A program made the translations under genes and the position numbers. The notes beneath the pieces were generated by a model that saw only the letters and a list, made by a program, of their open reading frames with translations, had not been told where the DNA came from and did not search any database. A stretch of DNA of 64,000 nt from Paenibacillus albus (GTDB lineage: Bacteria > Bacillota > Bacilli > Paenibacillales > Paenibacillaceae): positions 1,998,501 to 2,062,500 of the forward strand of contig NZ_CP034437.1 in the NCBI RefSeq assembly GCF_003952225.1, given 5' to 3'. Positions 52,877 to 62,595 of the stretch are shown here, one piece after another (positions within the stretch are counted from its first letter, which is position 1; the number at the start of each line of letters is the position of its first letter).

Positions 52877-53860
52877 GTGAACGAGACAGCAATCGTTAGC
52901 CAGTCAAATGCCACAGTCCATGATGTAAAAAAGCTGGAACGGGCGAGAGTAAGAAAAGAGAAGCTCAAGAAGGTTAAACAATACCGCGTGCTGCTTCTGA
53001 TGATGGTGCCGGCGGTCATCTATTACATCGTGTTTCACTATTTGCCGATGTACGGTGTCCTGCTCGCCTTCAAAGATTTCAAGATACTCAAAGGGATCGT
53101 GGGCAGCCCTTGGGTAGGCGTAGATGTCTTTCAAAAAATCTTTCATGACGACTACTTCTACACCGTGCTCAAGAACACCATCATTATCAGCTTCTACAAG
53201 CTCATCTTCGGCTTCCCGGTGCCCATTATATTCGCACTGCTGCTGAGCGAAGTGATGAACGCCAAGTACAAGAAGCTGGTTCAGACTATCTCTTATCTGC
53301 CCCACTTCATCTCGTGGGTTGTGCTTGCCGGGATCTTCTTCACCTTCTTCTCGATGGAGGGACCGATGAACACGATCATCACCTACTTCGGCGGTGATCC
53401 GGTGCTGTTCCTGGCGGACCCGAGATATTTCCGGACGATTCTCGTCGTAACGGGCATTTTCCAAGGATTCGGCTGGGGCTCGATCATCTATTTCGCGGCG
53501 ATCTCAAGCATTGACCCGATGCTGTACGAAGCGGCGATCATCGATGGCGCGGGACGGTTCAAGCGGATGTTCTACATCTCCATTCCGATGCTCATCCCAA
53601 TCATTGCCATTATGCTGATCCTCTCGATGTCCGGCATTCTCGATGCAGGCTTCGATCAAATCTTCAACCTTTACAATGCGCAGGTGTACAGCGTCTCCGA
53701 CATTATCGACACCTATGTATACCGCAAAGGTATCGTCGAGATGAGCTATAGCTACGCCACGGCAGTCGGCCTGTTCAAGTCAGTTGTCGCTTTGATCCTC
53801 ATCTTTGTCGTCAACCGGATTGTGAAGCTGATCGGCGGTAAGGATCATGCGCTATGGTAG
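52877..53860 (+). CDS. sugar ABC importer permease, LplB-like (second cassette)
   Basis: A 327-residue permease with six helices and the LplB-type start (LPMYGVLLAFKDFKIL). The EAA loop is MLYEAAIIDGAGRFKRM. GTG 52877 is preferred over the GTG at 52868, since AAAGGAG ends eight bases before it. It works with the next permease and the binding protein at 54835, and like the first cassette lacks its own ATPase. The palindrome just before its Shine-Dalgarno may be an operator. Confidence 0.93.
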   Translation: MNETAIVSQSNATVHDVKKLERARVRKEKLKKVKQYRVLLLMMVPAVIYYIVFHYLPMYGVLLAFKDFKILKGIVGSPWVGVDVFQKIFHDDYFYTVLKNTIIISFYKLIFGFPVPIIFALLLSEVMNAKYKKLVQTISYLPHFISWVVLAGIFFTFFSMEGPMNTIITYFGGDPVLFLADPRYFRTILVVTGIFQGFGWGSIIYFAAISSIDPMLYEAAIIDGAGRFKRMFYISIPMLIPIIAIMLILSMSGILDAGFDQIFNLYNAQVYSVSDIIDTYVYRKGIVEMSYSYATAVGLFKSVVALILIFVVNRIVKLIGGKDHALW

Positions 53861-53886
53861 AACGAACAGGAGGTGCAAGTTAGAGG

Positions 53887-54783
53887 ATGATCAATGTAAA
53901 AAAGTCACCGGCTGACCGGGCGATCGATCTTATTATTTATCTGGTGCTTGGCATCATCATGGTAATCACGCTGTATCCGTTCTGGACGCAGGTGGTCATC
54001 TCGCTGGACGGAGGAGGCGTGGACGGTGCCGCATACGCTTCAGGGTTCGTGCTCTTCCCATCCAAAATCACCTTCGGAAGCTATAAGCTTGCCTTTCAGT
54101 TTAATGAGCTATGGACCGGTTACACCTATACGCTGCTGCGGACCGGGCTTGGTGTCACGTTCTCCATCCTGTTTACTTCCATGACGGCTTACCCGTTATC
54201 GAAGAAGGATTTGCCTTTGAATAAATATTTTACCGGCATGATTCTGTTCACGATGCTGTTCGCGGGAGGGACGATTCCATCCTACCTGCTGATCAAAGAG
54301 CTTCATATGATGAACACGATCTGGGCGCTTGTCGTGCCAGGCATGATTGGAGCATTCAACGTCCTCATCATGCGGAACTTCTTCCGCTCCATTCCGGAAG
54401 AGCTGGAGGAGTCGGCGCGCGTCGACGGAGCAGGCTATCTTCGCATCTTCACGCAGGTGGTGCTTCCGCTCTCGAAGCCGGTCATTGCCACGGTTGCCCT
54501 CTGGGTAGGCGTTGGCCATTGGAACGCATGGTTCGATTCTCTCATGTATATTACCGATCCAGGCAAGCAGGTGCTGCAGGTCGTCCTTCGTAAAATCATC
54601 ATTCAGAACAATACGTCCGACATCACGCTGCTTATTCAAAATCTGGGCAAGGATACCGAGTTCTCGGGACGTCAGCTGCAAGCGACGATCGTTATGTTCT
54701 CTATTATTCCGATGCTCGTTGTGTACCCGTTCATTCAGAAGTATTTTGTCAAAGGTGTTATGATTGGTGCTATTAAGGGATGA
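53887..54783 (+). CDS. sugar ABC importer permease, YtcP-like (second cassette)
   Basis: A 298-residue permease with six helices, the EAA loop ESARVDGAGYLRIF and the usual YtcP end (QKYFVKGVMIGAIKG). It forms the channel with the preceding permease, whose gene ends 26 bases upstream. An AGGAGG lies about 13 bases before the ATG. Confidence 0.93.
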   Translation: MINVKKSPADRAIDLIIYLVLGIIMVITLYPFWTQVVISLDGGGVDGAAYASGFVLFPSKITFGSYKLAFQFNELWTGYTYTLLRTGLGVTFSILFTSMTAYPLSKKDLPLNKYFTGMILFTMLFAGGTIPSYLLIKELHMMNTIWALVVPGMIGAFNVLIMRNFFRSIPEELEESARVDGAGYLRIFTQVVLPLSKPVIATVALWVGVGHWNAWFDSLMYITDPGKQVLQVVLRKIIIQNNTSDITLLIQNLGKDTEFSGRQLQATIVMFSIIPMLVVYPFIQKYFVKGVMIGAIKG

Positions 54784-54834
54784 AGATCCTCTCTAATAGA
54801 TATAGCATTGCACATTCATAGGGGAGTGATTGGT

Positions 54835-56499
54835 GTGAAAAGCAGCAACAAACGTTGGTTAGCAGGTGCTATGGCAAGCTCGCTTCTGCTTACGGTATTG
54901 GCGGGATGCGGAAGCTCGAATTCGAACGAAAATGCGGGATCGAACAATTCGGCAAAGTCGGATAACACGGCAAGCACGGATCAGACGAATGCAGCTTCTT
55001 CCAACAATACGGCAGCAGATAATAAACCGGCCGAGAAGAAACTGCTGAAGTTCTGGACGAGCAGCCCTGAAATCGCGAAGGCAGATGCGCCGGGCGTGAA
55101 AGCAATCCGCGATAAATTCGGAGTCGACGTTGAGTTCGTGCCAACTGGCGGCGAAGGCTTCAAAGAGAAAGTGAATCTGATGATCTCCTCCGGCGATATT
55201 CCGGACTGGATGAAGGAGCCATCATTTACGGATTATGATAAATATTTGCAGCAAGGCATTATTGCCGCAATTCCTCAGGAGCTGATCGAGCAGAATATGC
55301 CGAAGTATGTGGAGTGGCTGAAGCGCTTCCTGGGCGATGATCCGTTCAAATACGTAAGACGCGACGGCAAAATCTACGCGCTTCCGGTTATCTGGGATAT
55401 CGGTATCGACGGCCTTGATCTCGGATTCCGCGAGGATTGGATGAAGAAGGTTGGCGTGACAAAGACGCCTGAAACGATTGACGAGATGGAAGACCTGCTG
55501 ACGAAGTTCCGCAATGACGATCCGGACGGTAACGGCAAGAAGGATACATACGGCATGACGGCTTCCGGCGAGAACATCGAGAGCATGTTCAGCTCCGTGT
55601 TCGGCGCATTCGATTCATACCCGAACATCTTCCGCGAGAAAGACGGCAAGGTCGTTCGCGGCGAAATCGAGCCAGGCGCGAAGCAAGCGCTTGAAGTGCT
55701 GAACCGCTGGTATAAGAAGGGGATTATAGACCCTGAGTTCGTCGTCAACAAAGGCAACAACGTCGAAGATAAGGTGCTGACGGATAAAGTCGGCGCAATC
55801 GAGTACTACTGGTGGTCCTTCCTGCCGGGCACTGCGTTCCTTGGCGGCGAACAGTGGTATGACAAGCTGAAGGCGAAGCACCCGGACTTCAACTTTGCGA
55901 TTACTGGCGGAGTGAAGGGTCCAGACGGCAAGTACGGCATCTCGCAGTACAATCCGGCGTATGCATCCGGCGTCGTATTCGGCAAGCAGCTCGCGGACGA
56001 TCAAGACAAAATGGTCAAATACATGCAGGTGTTCGAGGCTTCCCAATTCGAGCCGGACATCTATGAGAAGCTGAACTTCGGCGAGAAAGATCAACAATGG
56101 AAGCTCGGCGACAAAGGCACAGTGGAATACCTGGGTGCTTTCACGGATGAGAAAGAGCGCCAGAAGCTTGGTCTTGGCAGCTACTCGATGAGCGGCTCGT
56201 TCAACGACTATGATTTCCAAACGTCCTATACCTCCGATGCAAGCCTGCGCAAGCTGGCGCAGGACACAAGAGCGAAGGGCACGCGCAACATCGACATTCT
56301 TGCTCCATTCAACAAGCCGGTCTATAACGAAACACAGGATAAGCTGAAGCAGTATACGACGCAGAGCTTCATCGACTTCATCACAGGACGCAAGTCTCTG
56401 AATGACTTCGACTCGTTCGTAGCAGAGTGGAAGAGCATGGGCGGCGACAAAGTAATGGAAGAAGCACAGCAAGTGTATGATACAAATTTGAAAAAATAA
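54835..56499 (+). CDS. extracellular sugar-binding lipoprotein (second cassette)
   Basis: A 554-residue substrate-binding protein with a signal peptide ending in a lipobox (TVLAGC), an Asn/Ser-rich linker and the large SBP fold. The region DDPDGNGKKDTYGM resembles a calcium-binding loop typical of LipO-type proteins. GTG 54835 is preferred (GGGGAG eight bases upstream). Downstream are a hairpin and two large glycan enzymes, so its ligand is probably an oligosaccharide fed to them. Confidence 0.92.
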   Translation: MKSSNKRWLAGAMASSLLLTVLAGCGSSNSNENAGSNNSAKSDNTASTDQTNAASSNNTAADNKPAEKKLLKFWTSSPEIAKADAPGVKAIRDKFGVDVEFVPTGGEGFKEKVNLMISSGDIPDWMKEPSFTDYDKYLQQGIIAAIPQELIEQNMPKYVEWLKRFLGDDPFKYVRRDGKIYALPVIWDIGIDGLDLGFREDWMKKVGVTKTPETIDEMEDLLTKFRNDDPDGNGKKDTYGMTASGENIESMFSSVFGAFDSYPNIFREKDGKVVRGEIEPGAKQALEVLNRWYKKGIIDPEFVVNKGNNVEDKVLTDKVGAIEYYWWSFLPGTAFLGGEQWYDKLKAKHPDFNFAITGGVKGPDGKYGISQYNPAYASGVVFGKQLADDQDKMVKYMQVFEASQFEPDIYEKLNFGEKDQQWKLGDKGTVEYLGAFTDEKERQKLGLGSYSMSGSFNDYDFQTSYTSDASLRKLAQDTRAKGTRNIDILAPFNKPVYNETQDKLKQYTTQSFIDFITGRKSLNDFDSFVAEWKSMGGDKVMEEAQQVYDTNLKK

Positions 56500-56512
56500 G
56501 ATGTTAGGCTGC

Positions 56513-56546
56513 GATGTCCTTTCCAATGCGAGTTGGGGAGGACATC
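56513..56546 (+). terminator. hairpin between binding-protein gene and glycan enzyme genes
   Basis: GATGTCCTTTCC (56513-56524) and GGGGAGGACATC (56535-56546) form a stem without a T tail. It could be a partial terminator or a stability element that keeps the binding protein expressed above the enzymes. Confidence 0.5.
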
Positions 56547-56597
56547 CGTGTTTACGAGCGTATATGAATCATTAAGAGGATGAGGGAGAGGGTCAAA

Positions 56598-58988
56598 ATG
56601 ACGATGACGATGGCACGGATCGAAGCGGGGAAGCTGGCTTTTCTAATTAGCAACAAAGGGGAACTTATCGGACTGCATAACACGGTCAACGGCGTTAGCT
56701 ATGAGCTGAATGGTCACCATAATCCACTGCTGCAAATTGTGAATGGCAGAGAGATTGAAGCTCCGACTTCGGCTGAGTACGATGAACACTACGGCGTACT
56801 AGCGCTTTATTATGAACAGTCAGGTACGAAGGTGGATGTCCGTATCGCTGTGAAACCGCATTACGTTACTTTGGAAGTGATTCTAATTGCTGCGGGGGAA
56901 GGCGAAGATGAGGTCGATGCTCTCATCTGGGGTCCATACGTGACGAAGCTTGCCGGTTCCATCGGCGAGTCTGTCGGCGTCGTTCATGACGGGGACTTCG
57001 TGGTCGGCATGCTGGCGCTGAATGCGAAGACGGTCGGCGGCTGGCCTGCCGAGCTGCCGCGTCAGGCATATGCGAACGAGACCTATGCGGATAGCAAATT
57101 CGAGTATGGCGACAGTACGGCTTGGCCGGTCGAGGGAGGCAGCTTGCTGCAAGCCTTTGCCCGCAACCGGACGAGAGGCGGACGCCGGCCGGTCTGGAAT
57201 CTGGACGATATTGAAGTGCAGCCTTTGCAGGGAGATGAGGCGCTGCTCGGCGGTACAGCCATTGCTCTCTTCGGCTGCGCTGTGAGCGAAGTGCTGGATA
57301 CCATTGAAGCGGTAGAGCTCGGCGAAGGATTGCCGCATCCGATGATTGAAGGGGAATGGGGCAAGAAGTCGAAGGCTGCGAACCAGTCGTATCTCATTAC
57401 GGACTTCTCGGAATCTACAATCGACGATGCCGTAGCGTATACGAAGAAGGCAGGGCTGAAGTATGTGTATCATCCGGACCCGTTCACCAAGTGGGGGCAT
57501 TTTGTATTGAAGCCGGGGCAGTTCCCTAGCGGTGATGAGAGCATGCGTGCCTGCGTGGAGCTGGCAGGAGATGAAGGCGTTTATGTCGGCGTTCATACAT
57601 TGACGAATTTCACGACGTTGAACGATCCGTACGTAACGCCGGTTCCGCATGAGGGCTTGCAGACAGTAGGTGTATCGCGGTTAGTTGAAGCTGCGGGGGC
57701 TATGGATGATGAGCTGGCGATTGATGATCCGCGGCCTTTTAACGAGAGTCTATTCCGGAAAAGCGCTAAGATTGGCACGGAGCTGATCGAGTATGAGTCA
57801 GTCTCGGAGCAGGAGCCATGGAAGCTGCTTGGCGTGAAGCGGGGCGTGAATGAAACAGCGGCAGCTGCGCATGAGGCTGGCACAGCGATCGGCCGTTTAT
57901 GGGATCACCCTTACGATGTGTTCTTCCCGAACATGGAATTGCAGGATAAGTTTACGGAACGCTTAACCGAGCTGTTCCAGCAGACAGGGCTACGGCAAAT
58001 TTCATTCGATGGGCTGGAAGGCTGCTTTGCAACCGGTCATGACGGCTATGGCGTGAACCGCTTCGTCAAGCAGTGCTATGAAGGCTGGGAGCATGAGGTT
58101 ATCAACGATGCGAGCATCGTCGTGCCGAATTACTTATGGCATATCTTCACTCGCTTCAATTGGGGCGAGCCTTGGGGCGTATCGACACGGGAAGGACAGC
58201 TGGAGTGGCGCCTCACGAATCAGCGTTACTTCGCACGGAACTTCATTCCGCCGATGCTCGGCTGGTTCCTCGTGCGCTCCGTTTCGGATCGTTTCGAGGC
58301 GACGACGCTCGATGAGATCGAATGGGTGCTGTCCAAAGCGGCGGGCTTTGACGCGGGCTTCGCGCTTGTTGCGGACATGGCGGTGCTTCGTCGCAACGGC
58401 AATGTCGAAGGGCTGCTAGCAGCGGTTCGCGAGTGGGAAACCGCGCGGCGTCTTGGCGTCTTCTCCGATGAGCAGCGGGAGCGGATGCGCGATCCGAAGA
58501 GCGACTGGCATTTGGAAGCGGCAGGCGAGGGAGGCTGGCTGCTCTATCCGGTGAGCATTTCGAAGCCGCTCACTTGCAGTCCGGAAGAGCTGCAGCCGGG
58601 ACAGCCTGGCGGCTCGGATTGGGCGTTCTTCAATAAGTTTGGCGAGCAGCCGCTTCGGTTCACGCTTCGCGTCTCGCCGTCCTACGGCAACGAGGATGCG
58701 GCCGTGAAACGGCCGACCTTCTATACGCAAGGCACTTATATGACGTTTGAGACAGAAATTGCGGCGAATCAATATTTGGTTTATGACGGCGGGTCTATGG
58801 GCCGGGTATATGACCAGAATTGGAATCTCATACGAGAAGTGAAGGCTAGCGCGGAGGCACCGATGCTGCGCGCGGGCGGACAGACGCTGTCGTTCAGCTG
58901 CAAATTCCAGGGCGATCCGAAGCCGGTCGTTACCGTTCAAGTGACAACTCGCGGCGAATGTGAAGTCGTCCGGAAGGAAGCAAACTAA
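56598..58988 (+). CDS. large glycan-enzyme-like protein of unknown family
   Basis: A 796-residue protein without signal peptide. The first about 240 residues look like a beta-sandwich, then a (beta/alpha)-barrel-like part runs from about residue 265. The barrel is interrupted near residues 385-440 by a small beta module (IGTELIEYESV, GVKRG, AAAAHEAGTAIG) like those in phage-tail and adhesin proteins. A likely catalytic acid is Asp471 in ISFDGLEGCFATGHDGYG. The C-terminal part is again beta-rich. I recall similar sequences only as uncharacterised proteins in glycan-use loci. ATG 56598 has GGGAGAGGG five bases upstream. Its TAA stop overlaps the ATG of the GH101-like gene (TAATG), so the two are coupled. 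A glycosidase role is inferred from context and fold pattern. Confidence 0.7.
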   Translation: MTMTMARIEAGKLAFLISNKGELIGLHNTVNGVSYELNGHHNPLLQIVNGREIEAPTSAEYDEHYGVLALYYEQSGTKVDVRIAVKPHYVTLEVILIAAGEGEDEVDALIWGPYVTKLAGSIGESVGVVHDGDFVVGMLALNAKTVGGWPAELPRQAYANETYADSKFEYGDSTAWPVEGGSLLQAFARNRTRGGRRPVWNLDDIEVQPLQGDEALLGGTAIALFGCAVSEVLDTIEAVELGEGLPHPMIEGEWGKKSKAANQSYLITDFSESTIDDAVAYTKKAGLKYVYHPDPFTKWGHFVLKPGQFPSGDESMRACVELAGDEGVYVGVHTLTNFTTLNDPYVTPVPHEGLQTVGVSRLVEAAGAMDDELAIDDPRPFNESLFRKSAKIGTELIEYESVSEQEPWKLLGVKRGVNETAAAAHEAGTAIGRLWDHPYDVFFPNMELQDKFTERLTELFQQTGLRQISFDGLEGCFATGHDGYGVNRFVKQCYEGWEHEVINDASIVVPNYLWHIFTRFNWGEPWGVSTREGQLEWRLTNQRYFARNFIPPMLGWFLVRSVSDRFEATTLDEIEWVLSKAAGFDAGFALVADMAVLRRNGNVEGLLAAVREWETARRLGVFSDEQRERMRDPKSDWHLEAAGEGGWLLYPVSISKPLTCSPEELQPGQPGGSDWAFFNKFGEQPLRFTLRVSPSYGNEDAAVKRPTFYTQGTYMTFETEIAANQYLVYDGGSMGRVYDQNWNLIREVKASAEAPMLRAGGQTLSFSCKFQGDPKPVVTVQVTTRGECEVVRKEAN

Positions 58989-61900
58989 TGGAGCGGCTGC
59001 TTGCATACAGCATTGTTCAAGGAGCCGGACAGTGGCTTGAAGAGAAGGAGGAGGCAAAGGAGGCAACTGCCTCTGCCTCCTCGGTGCTGTCGGCTGGCAG
59101 CTCGGATACGATAGCGCTGCTTTCGGGGGAAGGGCGGAAGCTCGCTGACGGCGAGCTTCGCTTCGCGATGACGCCGCTTAGCCTTGCGGGCAGAGTCGGT
59201 GCAATTATCCGATATGCTTCCGCGCAAAGCTGGATCTTCATCGGCTGCGATACCCCTATGGATCCTTTCGGCAGAAGCACCTGGATATGGGCGCTGCCTG
59301 ACGGGAAGCAGGGCGTGCTGTTCAAGTCCGACCCTCTCTATGAAGACCACCGCTACGAGCTTCTAATTCGTTATGCCGGGACCGTTCTTACAGTTATATT
59401 GAACGGTTATGAAGTTTATCATGGCACTATCCCGGAGCTATCAACGGTTCAATCGTCCGGGTCAATCGGATTCCGCACATGGAGCGCGGAGGACGGAAGC
59501 GGTGATGGGCATGCCCGAATAAGCGATGTGAACGAGAGAGAGATTGATGCGCAGAAGTATCTGCCGCAGCAGCAAGCAGAAGATGGCGCGGATACAGAAA
59601 GCTGGATATTATCATCTGAGCTGCTATCGGTAGAGGTGGATGCGGCATTCCCTCGTGTGCTTGGTTATCGCTGGCTTGCTTCCGGCGCAGTCTTGCATGG
59701 GCAGGAGGAGTGGCTGCAATATGTCGATTTGAACAACGAGCGGTATGAACCGCTTGTTACCGCCGAGCAACGGTCAGCGGCTTCGGCTGCATACTCGCTG
59801 TTATTTCCAGAGCTCATGGTGGAGATGGTTGCGGTAGTTACGATATCCGGCGCTTCGCTGGAGCTACAGATCACGGACATCCGCGAGCAAGGCGAGTTCC
59901 GCATTCGGACGATTGCGCTGCCGAATCATGGACTCGTCTCTGTTCGGGATACACAGGAAGGCGCTGCGGTTGCGCTCGCTGAGGGTATTAAGGGAGATAC
60001 ATTCGCCGCAGCCGCAGATCTGGAGCCAGAAGCCGCGCCTGCATATAAAGCAATTGCAATCATTCATACGGCAGAGCTGGCGGCAAGCGTCATTGGCAAT
60101 TCGCTAAACAACCGCAGACGACTGTGCGTGCAGACTGTGCAGCGAAGCGGGTATAAACAAACCGCGCTTTGGCACGGTTATTGGACGTACCGTGGACCGG
60201 ACATGCGAATTATCGGCGAGCCCTGGGCGAAGGTCGTTGTGACCGCGGATCGCAATGGCGACGGAATCGTCGATTGGCAGGACGGCGCGATAGCGGTGCG
60301 TGAAGCGCTGCCACCGATTCCGGGAGCCGAAACGCTGCGTGGAAGCTATGCGCATATTGCGATGAACTTCGGCAGCTTGGCACAGTTCCCTTTTCTACGG
60401 ATACTGGACAATGTGAAGAAGCTCCATCTGTATACCGATGGCTTCGGTCAGATGCTGGAGCTGAAGGGCTATCAAAGCGAGGGGCATGATAGCGGCCACC
60501 CTGATTATGGGAATAATTTCAATGAGCGGGCCGGCGGACTGCATGATCTGAATCTGCTTGCAGCACGTGCGCGAGACTACGGCGCGGTCATCGGTGTTCA
60601 TATTAATCACAGTGAGGCGTATCCGGAAGCACGGTCGTATTCTTCCTCCCTTGTGAAAACGACTCCCGGCTGGCGATGGATGGACCAGTCGTATTACATC
60701 GACCGGGAAGCGGATATTTTGTCAGGAAATTTCGATAAGCGTCTCGATGAGCTGAAGGAGCAGGCTCCTAACCTTGGCTTCATCTACGTCGATACGTATC
60801 GCGATGAGCACTGGGCGGCTTGGCGTCTGGTGGAGAAGCTTCGCAGTCTTGGCTATACGATCTGGACCGAGGAAGCCGACGCACTCGATTCGGATGCGGT
60901 TTGGACGCATGACTCCACCGACGACAGCGTCATCTCCCGGTTCATCCGCCATCAGGACAAGGATGCCTATGCCGAGGATGTGCTGCTGAAGGGCGGCTAT
61001 GAACGCTATGGCGATAATGGATTCATGGGTTGGCAAAATGAGCGCGATCTCACAGCCGTTGTGCGAGCTTTCTACACGAAGCAGCTGCCATACCGGTATT
61101 TGATGCATTTTGCGCTGATGAAATGGACGCCTTCGGTAGAGGCCGTTCTTGAGGGCGGCGTTATCTCGCGGATCGAGGACGGAGCTGCAGTCATTCGGAA
61201 AGATGGACGATTAATCGCGCGAGGCGATACGGTCTTCATCCCATGGGACCCAATTCACGAGTCGAAGATCTACCATTGGAACGCAGAGGGTGGCGAGACA
61301 AAGTGGCAGCTCCCGGTACATTGGTGCCAGAACGGGAACGTGAAGCTGTATCGACTTACTTCGCTCGGTCGCGTTCACACGCAGGAAGTCGAGGTAATCG
61401 CGGGCATGGTTACGTTAACTGTGGAGGCGAATACGCCATACGTGCTATACCAAGAGGAAGCGGCGCTTAATCCGAAGATCGTCTGGGGAGAGGGAAGTCC
61501 TGTGAAGGATATGGGCTTCGACAGCCATAGCTTCGAATGGTGGGCGAAGTCATCCTCTTCCGGCGACACACGGCATATCGTAATCGCGGCGACGAGCTAT
61601 GGCCAATCCTATCTGAGCATTTGCGGCAATAACGGAGCGGATGCGTTGGTAGAACAAGGCTTGGAGGGGCTAAATCCAGGCGTAACTTACTCTGCTTCCG
61701 TGTGGGTGCAAGTGTCGGATGGCCGCAGGGCCGCGCTTCGGATCAATGGGTGCGATGGGGAGACAAAAGTACACGAGATTGACCGAACGGCCGTCATCAA
61801 TTGGGACCCGGATTCGGATAAACGCGGCACGTACTACCAGCGTCTGCAGGTTCGTTTCCAAGCGCCTCAGCATGTTGATTCGCTGCCGCCGAAGCTCTCG

Positions 61901-62452
61901 CTTGTCGCTGATCAGGGCGATGCGGAGTCGTATGTTTATTTTGACGATGTACGGGTGTGCGTTATAGGTGCGAGCGATGAGGCAGCGGATCCGTATTATG
62001 AAGATTTCGAACAAGTGGATGCAGGCTGGGGACCGTTCGTCAGCGCGCAGCCGAAGGTGAACAAGACGCATCTGTCGCAGCGGCATGAAGGCTACACGGA
62101 CGATACGATTGAAGGGGAATGGTCGCTAAAGACGCTTGATCAGGTGACAGGCGAGCTGCTGCGCACACTGCCTTCAACAGTACGGCTGCTGCCGAACAGC
62201 ACCTATCGATTGTCGCTTCATTATAAAGCAGAGCATGAAGGGCAATATTCGATTCTTGTTCGCACGCAAGATGGTGGGGCAGAGCAGGACTTGACCACTG
62301 AGCCCTTGCACCAAGGGCAGCATGATTGGGAGGCGGAAGTGACGACTGGGGCATACTCGGATTACTATATTGCCATTATGAGGCATGATAGCAGCCCGGG
62401 CTCGCTGGTAATCGATAAGTTTGCGGCGAGCAGGATGGGCGAAATTCAGTAA
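58988..62452 (+). CDS. GH101-like endo-alpha-N-acetylgalactosaminidase, no signal peptide
   Basis: An 1154-residue enzyme. Residues about 1-190 are a LamG-like jelly roll, about 190-440 a beta domain, and about 440-740 the GH101 barrel. By comparison with the pneumococcal enzyme, Asp602 (in FIYVDTYRD) is the expected nucleophile and Glu628 (in YTIWTEEAD) the acid/base. Nearby GH101-type stretches are KGYQSEGHDSGHPDYG and FIRHQDKDAY. A domain with YRLTSLGR and ANTPYVLY follows, then two jelly-roll domains. GH101 enzymes release Gal-beta-1,3-GalNAc from O-glycoproteins and are normally secreted; here there is no signal peptide or anchor, so it is predicted to be cytoplasmic. It overlaps the upstream gene by one base. 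Confidence 0.85.
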   Translation: MERLLAYSIVQGAGQWLEEKEEAKEATASASSVLSAGSSDTIALLSGEGRKLADGELRFAMTPLSLAGRVGAIIRYASAQSWIFIGCDTPMDPFGRSTWIWALPDGKQGVLFKSDPLYEDHRYELLIRYAGTVLTVILNGYEVYHGTIPELSTVQSSGSIGFRTWSAEDGSGDGHARISDVNEREIDAQKYLPQQQAEDGADTESWILSSELLSVEVDAAFPRVLGYRWLASGAVLHGQEEWLQYVDLNNERYEPLVTAEQRSAASAAYSLLFPELMVEMVAVVTISGASLELQITDIREQGEFRIRTIALPNHGLVSVRDTQEGAAVALAEGIKGDTFAAAADLEPEAAPAYKAIAIIHTAELAASVIGNSLNNRRRLCVQTVQRSGYKQTALWHGYWTYRGPDMRIIGEPWAKVVVTADRNGDGIVDWQDGAIAVREALPPIPGAETLRGSYAHIAMNFGSLAQFPFLRILDNVKKLHLYTDGFGQMLELKGYQSEGHDSGHPDYGNNFNERAGGLHDLNLLAARARDYGAVIGVHINHSEAYPEARSYSSSLVKTTPGWRWMDQSYYIDREADILSGNFDKRLDELKEQAPNLGFIYVDTYRDEHWAAWRLVEKLRSLGYTIWTEEADALDSDAVWTHDSTDDSVISRFIRHQDKDAYAEDVLLKGGYERYGDNGFMGWQNERDLTAVVRAFYTKQLPYRYLMHFALMKWTPSVEAVLEGGVISRIEDGAAVIRKDGRLIARGDTVFIPWDPIHESKIYHWNAEGGETKWQLPVHWCQNGNVKLYRLTSLGRVHTQEVEVIAGMVTLTVEANTPYVLYQEEAALNPKIVWGEGSPVKDMGFDSHSFEWWAKSSSSGDTRHIVIAATSYGQSYLSICGNNGADALVEQGLEGLNPGVTYSASVWVQVSDGRRAALRINGCDGETKVHEIDRTAVINWDPDSDKRGTYYQRLQVRFQAPQHVDSLPPKLSLVADQGDAESYVYFDDVRVCVIGASDEAADPYYEDFEQVDAGWGPFVSAQPKVNKTHLSQRHEGYTDDTIEGEWSLKTLDQVTGELLRTLPSTVRLLPNSTYRLSLHYKAEHEGQYSILVRTQDGGAEQDLTTEPLHQGQHDWEAEVTTGAYSDYYIAIMRHDSSPGSLVIDKFAASRMGEIQ

Positions 62453-62595
62453 TAATATCCCTATAGATCGTAGTTCTGTCACGCGGATATGAAAGTCGTA
62501 CATGCTATAGTGAATGGATAGATTCTAATCGCTAGTGGCACGTAGGCAGAATCCGCAGATGCAGATACAAGGTACAACGAGAAAGGAGACTGGCG

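Noticed and set aside
55615-56526. 303-codon open frame on the minus strand
   Set aside because: Antisense to the second binding-protein gene; product has no recognisable domain and the sense gene is certain.
56883-57650. 255-codon open frame on the minus strand
   Set aside because: Antisense to the 796-residue protein; arginine-rich shadow without a start signal.
62506-62511. TATAGT as a -10 box before cutC
   Set aside because: No acceptable -35 at the right spacing was found, so a promoter is not claimed.
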